Assembly (NCBI GenBank): GCA_030323885.1
Contig: CM059186.1
Coordinates: forward strand, 166,157,417-166,221,416
Source: Branchipolynoe longqiensis
Taxonomy: Eukaryota > Annelida > Polychaeta > Phyllodocida > Polynoidae
Length of the DNA stretch: 64,000 nucleotides
Direction: 5' to 3'
Shown here: positions 22,731-33,950 of the stretch, piece by piece
How the letters are laid out: every line of letters starts with the position of its first letter
Numbering within the stretch: the stretch's first letter is position 1
Notes under the pieces: model-generated
Told to the model about the DNA's origin: nothing
Databases searched by the model: none
The model's input: the letters and a program-made list of their open reading frames with translations, nothing else
Position numbers and translations under genes: made by a program

Positions 22731-23030
22731 CAGACTGGGAGACAGGATGAACGAATAAGTTGAGCAGCTGCTTCTCTGTGTTGAGCATTTGCTGGCAGGT
22801 CATGAGATTCGAAACATCAGGGTTCAGATCAGGCGGAGTCAAACCGATGACTTAAAATTCTAAACTTGTCGCTATCTCCTGTTGAGCTCAAAATTACTAG
22901 GATAGATAGAGAGTTTGAGCCAAACTAATGGTTTACAAAATTGATATCTGTCCTTACCTAGCTTGTATGTCACTGGTTTGAATCGGTCGGAGCTCGAATC
23001 CCCTACCTCCCGGTGCGTCGCACCACATAG
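22731..23030 (+). mobile_element. SINE-A2 related composite
   Basis: Alternate-head-like start (AGACTGGGAGACAGGATGAA), the shared GGAGTCAAACCGATGACTTA and TTACTAGGATAGATAGAG motifs, then a second linker fragment (GGTTTACAAAATTGATATCT) and, from 22977, a minus-strand head fragment. It looks like at least two merged, decayed copies. Confidence 0.5.
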
Positions 23031-23359
23031 TTCTGACTAAAGAAGAAGGAAAATAGAAAGATCCAATGTATGACAAACTGTATGTTGAACTGGAATGTGT
23101 AGCCAGGAGCTTGGTTTAGGAAATGACCGCATGAGCCAGTTAGGAATGGCTATAGAGGGCAGCACTGTCATAAAACCAGCACCGCCATTTGCCAAGTTGC
23201 TATGCATAGTATTCTCTTCACCGGCTCCCAAGGGGCATTTGGAAAATTGGTCGCGCCGCCTCGTTTTGGATTGTGTCTCTTGTGTTTTATATTTATATGC
23301 GCGGCGCAGGGCTACTTGTCCTTTGTGTAAGCATTCTTTGCCGCTGTGGTATCCACACT
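23031..23359. other. non-coding stretch
   Basis: Unique sequence. No exon recognised. Confidence 0.4.
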
Positions 23360-24205
23360 ACCCCACTCCCTCTATTGTAATTCCATCCCCCCCCCCTCCT
23401 CCCCCATCACATCCTCACCTCGACCGTCCCGGCCCCCCTCCCTCACCCCCCTCGTCTCCACCGCGTGGACACAGGCCAGGTGTCTCCGTGTCCGGACCCA
23501 CCAGGGCGGTAATTGGGTCGACCTGGTTTACCCGGTCTCTTCTCTCTCCGTACCTAAGCACACGCAAAGAAGCCCCCTCTCCTCTTCATTCTCCTTTCCC
23601 TCCTCTCCTCTCACTCCTCCCATTCCTCCTCCTACCGCGTCCCCCTCCTCCTATTCCTCCTCCTACCGCGTCCCCCTCCTCCTACCGCGTCCCCCTCCTC
23701 CCCCTTCCCACCCTCCTCCCCTCCTCCCCTTCCTCCAGTCCATCTCACTCCTCCACCTTCTCTTCTCCGACCCCATCCTCCCATCTTCCCCCTGCTCCCC
23801 TCCTTCCCTTCCTTCCTCCCCGTCCTTCCCGCCCTCCCCGCCCTCCGCATTCTCTGCTTCCTCTCCCTCCTTCCCCTCCCCTCCCTCCATCCCCTCCCCC
23901 CCCCTCCTCCCCTCCCATCCCACCTTCCTCCCCCACCCCCCTGTCCTCCCTCTCCCCCATCTCCTCCGCCCTCCTCTCCCCCTTTTCCCTCATCCCCTCT
24001 TTCCCCTCATCTCCCTCTTTCTCCTCCTTCCCCTCCTCCCTCCTCCCCCTTCTCCACCTCCGCCCCTTCCTACCGCCTCCACCTCCCGGCCCCTCCTACC
24101 GCTTCCTCCATGCTGTCAGCCCTCCCCCTCCCCTTCCCTCCTCATCCCCCTCCTCCTCTCCCACCCACCCTCCTCCTCCAGCCCCTTCTCCGTGTTCACG
24201 TTTAA
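23360..24205. repeat. CCTCCTCCCC pyrimidine array
   Basis: About 850 bp, almost pure C/T on the plus strand, with CTACCGCGTCCCCCTCCTC units repeated in 23630-23700. The 300-residue Pro/Ser frames here are compositional. Confidence 0.9.
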
Positions 24206-24760
24206 TGGACCCTGGGCGCGGCTGAGTGTTGGTTCACTGGCCAGTTCGATTAAGGGGTTGGACTTTTTAGAGTTTAGGTTGTGGTCATCGACCGCCCCCC
24301 CACCACCACCACCACTACCACCTCCCTTCCCTTCCGTACCCCTGCAGGCGAGTGACTATCGATCTATATGTGTGTAGGGCTGTGTAGGGGGTATTTGTAG
24401 GGGTGTATAGGGATGTGTGGGGGTGTAGGAGTGCAGGCAGGGATGGGGGGCTGTGTGAGGGATGCCTGTCAGTGTTAGGGTTGGGGGGTAGGAGTGGGTT
24501 GTGGATGTGGGGTTGTAGTAGTGTGGGAATGTATGGGTGTGGGTGTGAGGGGGGGGGTGAGGGTCTGTCAATGTTAGGGTAGTGGGGTAGGTCTGTGTTG
24601 TGGGTGGAGGGTGTGTGTTTGTATCACTGGAAGTGTACCTAGTGGGTGAGTAGAGTAGTATTGAACACACTGAGGTGAGTATGACAGCAGACCCGGGTGT
24701 CAACCCTGGAGTAACCGTGGAGGGAAGGCCCCGCTCAATATGCACTACACCCGCCTCCAT
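24206..24760. other. non-coding stretch with G-rich GGGTGTAGG tract
   Basis: Unique to 24375, then GTGTAGGGGTGT-type imperfect repeats (24375-24620). No exon recognised. Confidence 0.5.
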
Positions 24761-24764
24761 CCTC

Positions 24765-25036
24765 CGCCCTTCACCCTCCACCATCCACCCTGCCTCCTTC
24801 CCCCCACCCTCCACCCTCCACCCCCCTATCCTCCATCCTCCACCCTCCACCCTCCACACTCCACCCTCCACCCTCCACCCTCCACCCTCCACCCTCCACC
24901 CTCCACCCTCCACCCTCCATCATCCCCCCTCCCCCCTCCACCCTCCACCCTCCACGGCGGCCGCTGCTTTGGACCCGGCTGCCACCTACACCTCGTGCAA
25001 AACGCTGCCAGTCCCCCCCCCCCCCCCCCCCCACCC
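24765..25036. repeat. (CCACCCT)n heptamer array
   Basis: About 20 copies of CCACCCT (24770-24955), followed after 60 bp by a poly-C run (25014-25032). Confidence 0.9.
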
Positions 25037-25204
25037 AGTTTTTAATCACTTAGTCCAGGCCCGCCGCCCCCTGAGCAGGTCGATAGGATGCGGGAAGGGA
25101 TGGCTAGCTTGGTTTCAAGCCGACCCGACCTCCTCTTCCGCACGGTGATCGCTGGAACCGAGAACCGTCACTTCGGTGTGTGTGTGCTACACCAGTGGTG
25201 CTCG

Positions 25205-25412
25205 TAGTCACGCCTCAATAGCCGAGTTTCTCACTTCGACGACTGAGGTTCTCACTTCAATATTCCAGTCTCTCTATTCTACATCCGAGTTTCTCACTTT
25301 TACCGCCAGGTTTCTCACTTCAATGGCTGAGTTTCTCACTTGTCCGACCGAGTTTCTCAGTTCTATAGCTGAGTTTCTCACTTTTCCAACTTTATCACTT
25401 CTCTTGCCGAGT
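25205..25412. repeat. 22-bp minisatellite (GAGTTTCTCACTT)
   Basis: About nine units beginning GAGTTTCTCACTT, each followed by a variable 8- to 10-bp segment (for example CAATGGCT, GTCCGACC, CTATAGCT). Confidence 0.85.
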
Positions 25413-25424
25413 TCGTTTAAGCTA

Positions 25425-25915
25425 AAGTTGCATAGTCCGATGGTTTTTGAGTTTCTGTCTTTTTATGAGGTAATTATATTAGGTTGATCATTGTAATGTA
25501 CCCAGGGATAAAAGTTCTCTGCGATTTCGCGGATCTCCGCCTTTTTTTCTATTTATTTATCGATTAACGTTAAACAAAATGCCAAAGATTCAGGATAGAT
25601 CTGACATCACTTGGGTAGTTTGAATTTTGTTTTTATATGACCTTACATGTGGCTAAAAGGTAAAATCCAAGCAAGAAGAAGTTAGATATGGGTGATAATA
25701 GAGTCACGACAAGGATAGTAGAAACCTGACTTCCGGTATTTTTCCTCGATTCCTTTACAGTGCTAATCCTATGGGAGGAAATCCACATTTTCGCGGAAAT
25801 TTGCCATCAGTGTAATAATCTCAGCTTGATTCCGCTTTTTTTGTTGGAGAGAACTTTCATCCCTGTGTACCCTACTTTAGTCTGAAGTGATCTTAATTTT
25901 AAATAGACTTAGTAT
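25425..25915 (-). mobile_element. TTAA-type MITE, split by another MITE
   Basis: On the minus strand the family's right end (AGTTGCATAGTCCGATGG, GAGTTTCTGTC in plus reading) runs 25425-25502, and the copy resumes at 25872 with CTACTTTAGTCTGAAGTGAT. The flanking TTAA is mutated to CTAA. The remainder is truncated near 25915. Confidence 0.75.
25503..25865. mobile_element. 363-bp MITE with 6-bp target duplication (copy 1)
   Basis: Ends CAGGGATAAAAGTTCTCTGC and, inverted, CAGGGATGAAAGTTCTCTCC, with the perfect 6-bp duplication TGTACC at 25497-25502 and 25866-25871. Shared interior motifs with the copy at 49863: GCGATTTCGCGGAT near the left and CCTATGGGAGGA near the right. No coding frame. The insertion target was a TTAA-type MITE. 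Confidence 0.9.
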
Positions 25916-26207
25916 ACACTTCTATGCACCAACGAATACTGAATAACTTCACTGGTATCTAAGTTGGATATGTGGATCCAAATCTACATACATTTCTTTG
26001 CCTTCGAAACCTTTAAGCCGATGTATCTTGGTGCATTTAGTGTTGTTGCCTCTATCAAAAGGATTTGTTTGACCGGTGGCGCCACCACTGAGCTCTGTGT
26101 TAGCCCTTAGTTCTCGTATACTGACACACATATCTTTATGTATGCATGTCTTTATCCACGTCCTGACTAGATTTTGTTATTCCTTTGGGGAAGTGCTAGC
26201 AACTGTC
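25916..26207. other. non-coding stretch
   Basis: A GACCGGTGGCGCCACCAC motif near 26070 recurs at 34676, evidence of an unclassified dispersed repeat. No exon recognised. Confidence 0.35.
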
Positions 26208-26395
26208 GTAGTCTACACTAACCTTCAGGCAAGGAGCCACAGAAACAGGTAGCCGTGGATATGGTGACTGTCCAGGGAGACTAGGTGGTGTAATGCTTAG
26301 CACACCAGCCTGGAATGCAAGAGGTCTGCGGCGTTCGAATCCTGCTCTAGGGGCAGTATTTCCCGTTTCCATAACCCTCACGGCACAAGCAGTCA
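26208..26395 (+). mobile_element. SINE-B copy
   Basis: 5' leader CAGGCAAGGAGCCACAGAAA, tRNA-like head with box A AGGTGGTGTAATGC and box B GTTCGAATCC closing in CTCTAGGGGCA, then TATTTCCCGTTTCCATAACC. Same order as the copies at 29536 and 29852. Confidence 0.85.
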
Positions 26396-26424
26396 CTAGT
26401 ATCAGTCAAGTGATTTACAGGTAA

Positions 26425-26770
26425 GCTGCATAATCCGATGACAGCGTCAAATTTCCAAAACCAAAACACTTACATAGATTTGATATGCATATCTTACTTA
26501 GATAGTGGTGCACTTAGACATTTGGCACTGCATAGAAGGGGGTGGATACTAAGCCAATTTAATAGAACCTGTTACTGATGAAACATATGGTGTCAGAATT
26601 GTGGCGTGCTTGCCAAAATTAATCTGGCATGTTTTCGATTCGGATATCTCCAAAGTTAGCCATTTCAAATAAAAGTTACTTCAAACTAAAGTAAATTAGA
26701 TTCTGATGTTCTATTTAATGTATTTGTCTCAGAAAATTGCCAAAATTTACAACCATCGGACTATACAACT
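26425..26770 (+). mobile_element. TTAA-type MITE, 346 bp
   Basis: The left end GCTGCATAATCCGATGAC follows GTAA (decayed TTAA). The right end CATCGGACTATACAACT is followed by intact TTAA (26771-26774). The body carries TTTGATATGCATATCTTA and TAATAGAACCTGTTACTG. No coding frame. Confidence 0.85.
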
Positions 26771-27279
26771 TTAAGTGCTGTGTCATGGGTGCTCAGTCTA
26801 TATGTTGTCATTCTATCATATGCTGTGCTCATTTAAATCATGAAAACCACCAACTTGGATCAAGAGCATTGTAAACACACCATATGTTGCACGATCACTT
26901 TTGGCACAGGAAAGACATCTAATGCATTTTTTTTTATCAATTTAAGAATGTATAAGTTTTAAAAGATATATGTTGGCTTGCGTTACGTCTCGTGTAACTT
27001 GTAAGATGGTCTGTGGTTGCGGTTGAGTGGGTTCGTGCATTCGTTCGTGAAACACGCGTGGGGCTGTAGAAATGAGGAGGTATGGTTGGTGCTCATAAAT
27101 GAGGGATTACAGGAGGAGGAGACCCGGGTCCACTGGGGACCAGGAGGCTCTGGAGCATGTCAGAGCAGCACAGAGGCGCTCAGTCTCACCGGTAACGGGC
27201 TTCTGACTCATCCAGTCTGCAGACATACGCGCTACATCTGCATGGGTGTGTGGTGTGTGTGGGGGGGCGGAGGCATGCC
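26771..27279. other. non-coding stretch
   Basis: Unique sequence. No exon recognised. A 104-codon plus frame at 27017 runs into the following simple repeat and has no recognisable domain. Confidence 0.4.
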
Positions 27280-27805
27280 CCGCACCACCCCGCCCCCACA
27301 ACACCGCACGCCCCGCCCTGCACCGCACTGACCCGCACCACACTGCACCATGCCGCCCCACAGCTGACCGCACTGCCCGCATCCCCAAGCACCGCACCGC
27401 ACCGCACCGCACCGCACCGCACCGCACCGCACCACACCACCCCGCACTGCCCCCACAACACCACACGCCCCGCCCTACACCACACTGCCCCGCACCGCAC
27501 CGCACCGCACCGCACCGCATCGCACCATGCCGCCCCACAGCTGACCGCACTGCCCGCATCCCCACCGCACCGCACGGCACCCGCGCCCTGCACCGCATCC
27601 CCAAGCACCGCACCGCACCGCACCGCCCCGCCCCGCACCGCACCGCACCGCCCCGCCCCGCCCCGCCCCGCACCGCACCGCACCGCACCGCACCGCCCCG
27701 CCCCGCACCGCGCCGCACCGCCACCGCCCCGCCCCGCACCGCACTGCCCCGCCCCGCACCGCACCGCACCGCACCGCGCCGCACTGCGCCGCACCGCCCC
27801 GCATC
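27280..27805. repeat. (CCGCA)n pentamer array with duplicated segment
   Basis: CACCG and CCCCG pentamers. A longer block (CACCATGCCGCCCCACAGCT to CTGCCCGCATCCCCA) occurs at about 27345-27390 and again at about 27525-27570, so the array also has a duplication of about 180 bp. The long Gly/Ala/Val and Pro/His/Thr open frames are artefacts. Confidence 0.95.
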
Positions 27806-28600
27806 AATCTGCAAATCTACCCACAACCCACCCGGACCGCCCCTGTCTACCACCAGGACCTTCACCCCAACAACCAACCGGCTACGCCTTGCAAAGACCC
27901 ACACTCGCCCCCCCCCCCAACCCTCCCTTTCCCCCCTCACCCTCGACTCCCTGACCCCCATTCACACACACACACACAAACACACACACACATACTCCGC
28001 CTCCCATATGTATAGTCTATGCATCTTTGGCGGCGCAGCGTGATGTGAACCTGTCGGGCACGGTTTGATTCGCCCCACTCCGCCCGACCTCCGTGATTTA
28101 GGATGCGGGCGGGCGCCGGACCGGGTCTCCCGGGTCGCATAACAAACGGCGCCCGGGCGTGCACTAAAGACGGGCCCGCCCCGCGCACGGCGCGCCGCCA
28201 CACCCCGCACCACCCCGCCCCGCGTACGACGCGCCACCACACCCGGACCCGCCCCGCCACGCCCCCGCACCGCCCCGCTGTGCTCCGCCCCGCCTCGCCC
28301 CGCCTCGCCCCGCACAGCCCCGCCGTGCCCGTGCCCGGCCCCCTGATGTCCGATGCCCGGTGCCTTGTGCTCTTCCTTGCCCCCCCCCCCCCCCCCCACC
28401 TCCACCTCCCACTCTCACCGCCCCCGCAGGCCCGGTCCCGCGCGCGGTCCCCACCCCCGGGCCGCATTGTTTTATCTCGTCCGCTACAGCCGCCGTCCGT
28501 AATTAGCGTAGTGCCGGGCGAGCGCCCGGCGACAGGCGGGTGCGACCGGGATGTATGGGTGCCGTAAAACCTGGCCGTGTATGCTGTATTCATTTGGACA
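27806..28600. other. C-rich and CpG-rich stretch
   Basis: (AC)n at 27961-27992, then CpG-dense sequence (28040-28560) with CCCGCCCCGC-type runs and poly-C at 28380-28397. Open frames are compositional. No exon recognised. Confidence 0.4.
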
Positions 28601-29083
28601 GGCTGTAAACCCTAGCAATCGGACGCATTAGGCTTGGTGAACACGCTGTAAAACCATTGTGGTTTTTTTAATCGATTTAAAAATAAAAGCGGAACCGATA
28701 TGTTTTAAAATCTATTTCCTCCTTGACACATTGAATGATTGTAATGGCTATATTGAATGTTTATAAATCTATCCGCGTATCCTGATCCTCGTTGTAAACC
28801 CTCTAATCTACTTAGGTGCTCGATGTGTAGCTATGTTGTAAAAGTAACTCACGCGTCTGGTTGAGCTGATTACGGTGTTCTATTCTTAGACATGCAACCA
28901 TGGTTTGAGCAATCAACAAAGCCGTCACTACTTGTACGGTCCGTTACAAATCTAAATTATCTCGACGGGCCAATTCGGCGTTATTGATTTTAATTATAAA
29001 TATCTCTCCGGAAGCAGGACTTGCAAGTTTCACTCCGCTCTGAACCTGCGTCCCCGTCTTGGTATGGCTTTGATTTAAAGGTT
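28601..29083. other. unique AT-rich stretch without repeats
   Basis: One of the few intervals where I see no simple repeat or transposon. No exon recognised. It contains TTTTAATTATAAATA near 28990, compatible with homeodomain-type sites but not diagnostic. Confidence 0.3.
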
Positions 29084-29335
29084 GCTTGGTTGTTAGGAGT
29101 TTTACATCCTGGTAACATCTAAGATCACATCAGGACGGATACCAACTTGCGCATTCATGGTGATTGTATAGTGCTGCCCCACTGGTCGACCAGGCCGACA
29201 GCACCATGACCTGATATCCCACTCAGTCACATTATCCTGAAACTTAGCCAACCAGTCACAAGTCACAAGTCTGTACCCATCCCGATATGACCTTAGATGT
29301 TGCCAGGATGTAAGACTTCCAACAATCAACCAACC
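29084..29335. mobile_element. SINE-A fold-back copy
   Basis: A minus-strand SINE-A 3' half (29090-29265, ending in the body motif CCAACCAGTC) runs straight into a plus-strand 3' end (29266-29335, ACAAGTCTGTACCCATCC to CAATCAACCAACC). The outer arms of about 65 bp are inverted repeats at roughly 80 % identity by eye. Confidence 0.8.
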
Positions 29336-29535
29336 AACTACTTACCCAGTGCTGACACCATATAAAGTCCTTCTTTTTCTTATAAAAAAAAATTAAGCCT
29401 CAGACTACCGGCGCTACATGTACCGGTTTCGTACCGAGATGAAATCTTGGAGGTGACTCCTTTGTCGCTGTATGATTAGTCCAAGGACCCATGGCCATAA
29501 CGCCTCTCTCTTTCTCTCTCTCTCTCTTTCTCTCT
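29336..29535. other. non-coding stretch with (TCTC)n
   Basis: Short unique segment ending in TCTCTCTTTCTCTC just upstream of the SINE-B pair. Confidence 0.5.
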
Positions 29536-29851
29536 GTAGTGGTCTGCACTGACCTCTCAGGCAAGGAGCCGCATAGACAGGCAGGCGTGGGTAGTGTGTT
29601 GATATCAGGGAGCCTAGGTGGTGTAATGGTTAGCACACTGGCCCGGACTACAGATTTGGGTTCGAGTCCCACTCTAGGCGCAATATTTCCCATTTTCATC
29701 ACCCCCACCACAATGGTGCCGTGACCATCATCCTGTACAAGCTATGCGCTGTATAGTTGTTGAACCTACCCTGTGTATGTATGTGTAAGTGCATTGCGTG
29801 TATGTATGTAATTGTAAGCATTAAAAGACTTACAATTCCAGGGGGACGAGT
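29536..29851 (+). mobile_element. SINE-B copy 1 of a tandem pair
   Basis: GTAGTGGTCTGCACTGACCT leader, box A AGGTGGTGTAATGG, box B GGGTTCGAGTCCC, then AATATTTCCCATTTTCATCA. It includes a longer 3' tail than copy 2 (to about 29840: GCGCTGTATAGTTGTTGAAC, CATTAAAAGACTTAC). Confidence 0.85.
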
Positions 29852-30030
29852 GTAGTGGTCTGCACTGACCTCTCAGGCGAGGAGCCGCATAGACAGGTAG
29901 GCATGGGTAGTGTGTTGATATCAGGGAGCCTAGGTGGTGTAATGGTTAGCACACTGGCCCAAAATGCAAAGAGATGTGGGTTCGAGTCCCGCTCTAGGCG
30001 CAATATTTCCCATTTTCATCACCCCCCCAC
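29852..30030 (+). mobile_element. SINE-B copy 2 of a tandem pair
   Basis: Nearly identical to copy 1 over the leader and head. The tRNA-like part at 29928-29999 (72 nt) keeps a pairable acceptor stem (GCCTAG with CTAGGC) and good A and B boxes. I read it as a SINE head, because the same leader and the same 3' segment surround it in every copy. Confidence 0.85.
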
Positions 30031-30497
30031 GATATCTCCATAACGCCCCCAGCGTGCTGCGCGCGCACCGCGTATCGCGCCCGGGCCGTAACCGGGGCGC
30101 GTCACCTGACCATGCCGATTCGCAAAGTCGTCTGCTCCGCTTCGCGGTTCATTACGCGCGGGGCTGGGCGCGTTGCCGGACATAAAACGCTGCGGCGAGT
30201 GAATCACCGGGGAGGGGCGCGGCGGCCGCCCACGGCATGACGGCGTCAGTTTTAGGGGAGGGGCCGGCGTTTAAGGCGCACAATGCGGGCGGAATCAACG
30301 GGTCGAGAAAGGGGCGGGCCCGCCAGAAATATTGATGGGCTTTCTGGAGGGGTTGTGGCTTTAGCGCGGCTTTGTTAAAAACACAAAGAGCTTGCTCTCG
30401 CCGAGTAAAGATTAGACCGCAATGATCTGCCGTGCAGCCGACGCTATTGACCGAGCAGGCCGCAAAGCTTGCTGGGAAGGGGAGGGGTGAGAATATA

Positions 30498-30510
<13 letters not shown>
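30031..30510. other. CpG-rich unique stretch
   Basis: CpG-dense (GCGCGCGCACCGCGTATCGC, GCGGTTCATTACGCGCGG) without simple repeats. No exon recognised. Composition fits a CpG island or GC-rich regulatory segment. Confidence 0.35.
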
Positions 30511-30528
<18 letters not shown>

Positions 30529-30832
30529 AGAACAGAGGCTGAAACATAACAGGGCGCACAATCATCTGTCACCTCGGGCACGCGACGCTCGGAACCCAAC
30601 GGGCTTCTATGCAAATTAGGACCGGGTGGTGGTGGGAGGGGGGAGTAATTTTCGATTGACCGACGATTCAATGACGATGCATAAATCATGATTATCTCGT
30701 GCCGAACTGGGCACTTTGTTAGGACGTAGTTGGACGCTTCGTTATAATTGTCTTCATCATTGTCATCATCATCGTCGTCATCATCATTAGTGCCCCGCTC
30801 CCCCTGTGACGCAATGGGCAACCAGGCGCGGT
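30511..30832. other. poly-T and (ATC)n containing stretch
   Basis: Poly-T at 30506-30528, a Asp-codon-type (CATCAT) patch at 30750-30787. No exon recognised. Confidence 0.5.
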
Positions 30833-31147
30833 GCCCGAATTGGTAGAGCGCGAGCCTGTGTGCGGGAGATCGGGAGTTTTGTTCCCGATCGAGTCAAGCC
30901 AATGACTTACAAAATTGATAATTGTGGTTTCCTAGCCTGGCACTCGACAGTATTAGGGTAGGGTAAGGACTGGTTGGCTCAGTGTCAGGATCATGTGACT
31001 GAGTGGGATATCAGGTCATTGTGCCAGTGGCCTGATTTCCCTGTGAGGCAGCACTATAAATGTTGCCATGAGTGTGCACTGTCACAAGTTGGTACCTGTC
31101 CTGATATGAACTTAGATGTTGCCAGGACATAAAATGACAACAACCAA
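30833..31147 (+). mobile_element. SINE-A copy, near full length
   Basis: Head CAGGCGCGGTGCCCGAATTG, box B region GGGAGTTTTGTTCCC (decayed), linker GAGTCAAGCCAATGACTTAC, full body and 3' end GATATGAACTTAGATGTTGC with an ACAACAACC tail. Confidence 0.9.
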
Positions 31148-31309
31148 TGCAACGAGCACCGGACGTTGCACACAGTGTTTGACTAACTGCTCAGGGCTGA
31201 GTGCGGCGCGGGTGAAAGTGTTCATGAGTGTGTGAGTGCGACTGGGGAACTTGTGGATATTGAATAGTGAGCCAAGTGTGACACCTCGCTTCTATTTCCT
31301 GCCTGAATT

Positions 31310-32345
31310 AATTTAAGTTACCAGTGCTGTCATAGTTAGCACTCGACACCTGATCGGTCCCTGCGATGGCAGTTTATACTGTACAAGAAGCTGAGACCTG
31401 TGTTAGAATTGTGCCTCCATCGAGGTGTGAATATAGCCCATGATCAGCAATCACGCCATTATGTATTGGTTTCTCTACCGGGACTACATTATCAGTGCTC
31501 TGTGTACCTTTGGACATAATCAGCACTCGATATTGGAATTGTGCCTGCAATGGCAGCTTATACTGTACAAGGAGCTGAGACGTCTGTCGGAATTGTCTCC
31601 ATCGAGGTGTGAATCTAACCCATGATGGGTGATCCTGATATTAACATTGCATAGTCCGATGAAGCATCAAATTTTCAAAACCAACCTAGACTTACCTAGA
31701 TTTGATTCTACATATTTATCTTAGATACTGGTACAGTTATTAAGCATTTGGTGTCACACAGACGGGCATGGGGATTCAATTTAATAGGACCTGTTACTGC
31801 ATAAGTCTATGGTATCAGAGTTTTGGCATGCTTGCCAAAATTAATGTGGCATGTTGTCACTTCAAATATCTCCAAAGTTAGCCATTTACACTCAAAGTTA
31901 CTTCAACCTAAATAAAGTAGCTTATATTGATCAATTTAATGTATTTATCTCAGAAAATGACAGAAACTCAAAGCCATCGGGCTATGCAACTTTAATTATG
32001 TACTCACTCCCTCACATCGACTAAATTACCAGTCCTGTGGTAGTTAGCACTCGACAACAGATTGGTCACCAATATATCACAATATACTGTCCAACAAGTT
32101 GAGAGCCATGTCAGAATTGCATCACCATCGAGATCTGAATCTAGCCCACGATGTGCTATCCCAATATTATGTATACTCAGTTCCCCAACTGAACTAAGTT
32201 ACCAGTGCTGTCTAGTTAGCACTCAATACCGGATTGGTCCTCGTGATGGCAGTTTATACTGTCCAAGAAGCTGAGACCAATGTCAGAATTGGGCTTCCAT
32301 CGAAGTGTGAATCTAGCCCACCATTAACAATTCTGACGTTATGTG
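31310..32345. repeat. 175-bp tandem repeat, four units
   Basis: Units start near 31335, 31517, 32041 and 32213 and share TAGTTAGCACTCGAC, GGCAGTTTATACTGT, AAGCTGAGACC and CCATCGAGGTGTGAATCTAG. The long gap between units two and three is the MITE at 31645. Confidence 0.85.
31645..31991 (+). mobile_element. TTAA-type MITE, 347 bp, in a tandem repeat
   Basis: TTAA at 31641-31644 and 31992-31995. Ends CATTGCATAGTCCGATGA and, inverted, AGTTGCATAGCCCGATGG. It splits a 175-bp satellite unit, so it inserted after the array formed. Confidence 0.9.
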
Positions 32346-33424
32346 CTACCACAAAATCCACACAATAATGACAGTTTTTATGGGGGTGGGGTGGGGGGGG
32401 GGGGCGGCGGGAGTTGTGTTATAAAAAATAGTTCAATGAGATTGAATCAGAGGTCTACTGTATTGTGACGAGGTAGGGGTGCTGAGGTGGTTGGTGGTGG
32501 TGGGCGGCTACAGTTGATGTTATCTCAACCCAAATTTCAAAAGGCACTGCTTTCAACCTTTTAATAACCACTCTGCTGAATGATATGTTAATAAATTAGA
32601 ATGTGTCCTTTGTGTAGAACTAGAATTTTGCTTCAACAGGAAAACTACAAAGTGATATTTTTATATTAATTACCTGGTCAGGTTTCGCAAAGATGGAAAT
32701 CTGCAGGGAATTCTTTATGATAAATTTTCAGTGTATATCTGCTGTACCTTTGAAGCAAAATATCGAGTATGTATTTAAACTAATAATACGAGTAACTAGT
32801 GATAAAATAGTGCTCTGGGTTTTCGTGTATTAATTAAGTTTTATTTCATTATTACTGGTATAAATGAAGTCATAGGGTTTCAATATGAATTATATCAATG
32901 TAATACAATTCACTACATAACCACCTTATATTGACACAGTATAGCGTCTAAGTACCTTAACCGAGATGTGCGCAGAGTCGCCCCCTGTCGTCGTATTCGT
33001 GTACTACCTGGCTGAAGTCACTGGCGCACTGTGACACTCTCAGGTCGTCAGTGGTAATAACTTTGTTGTTGAGGACTTTTTTAAAACAATTTTTGCTATT
33101 TAGAAAAAATATCCACCCTAACACGTAACAGCAATACATGGAGTGTGTGTTTTGTGTAGGCGGACTGGTATCTCCATAATTCTCCATTTCTGGTGTCCTT
33201 TCTTAAAACATATGTTGTCCTTTCAATCAAAATCTAATGACCCAAGAGATATTATGCAAATAAGTCGTGAGTAATATATGGTGTATTGTTGTGCTCTATT
33301 GGTTACTTGTGAACGGACGCGTATTGGAATGGTTAGTCACACCTAGAGTGTGAGCACGTATATATATTGATCAGTGAAAATCTGCATTGTAAATCGCACT
33401 GGCAATCTGCCAACAAATGTCAAC
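32346..33424. other. non-coding stretch
   Basis: A G-run at 32382-32408, otherwise AT-rich unique sequence. No exon or repeat family recognised. Confidence 0.4.
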
Positions 33425-33950
33425 ATCAATCTGTCTGTCTGTGTCTGTCTGTGTCTGTGTGTGTCTGTCTGTGTCTGTGTGTGTCTGTGTGTGTCTGTCT
33501 GTGTCTGTCTGTGTCTGTCTGTTTCTGTCTGTCTGTGTCTGTCTGTGTCTGTCTGTCTGTGTCTGTCTGTGTCTGTCTGTGTCTGTCTGTGTCTGTCTGT
33601 GTCTGTCTGTGTCTGTCTGTGTCTGTCTGTGTATGTCTGTGTCTGTCTGTGTCTGTCTGTGTCTGTCTGTGTCTGTCTGTGTCTGTCTGTGTCTGTCTGT
33701 GTCTGTATGCGTCTGTCTGTGTCTGTCTGTGTATGTCTGTGTCTGTCTGTATGTGTCTGTATGTGTATGTATGTGTCTGTCCGTCTCTGTTCGTCTCTGT
33801 CCGTCTGTATCTGTCTCTGTCGGTCTCTCTCCATCTATGTCCGTCTCTGTCCCTCTCTGTCCGTCTCTGTCCCTCTCTGTCCGTCTCTGTCCGTCTCTGT
33901 CCGTCTATGTCCGTCTATGTCCGTCTATGTCCGTCTCTGTCTGTCTTTCA
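33425..33950. repeat. (TGTGTCTGTC)n array
   Basis: About 500 bp of TGTC, TGTG and TCTG units, turning into CCGTCTCTGT units from 33780. All plus frames stay open (Cys/Val/Ser/Leu) and are artefacts. Confidence 0.97.

Noticed and set aside
23095..24377. 343- and 376-codon Pro/Ser-rich frames
   Set aside because: Pure pyrimidine tract. The two overlapping frames are equally open, which is a composition effect.
29928..29999. tRNA gene
   Set aside because: It folds plausibly with a paired acceptor stem and A/B boxes, but the same leader and trailer flank it in every copy, so it is a SINE head.
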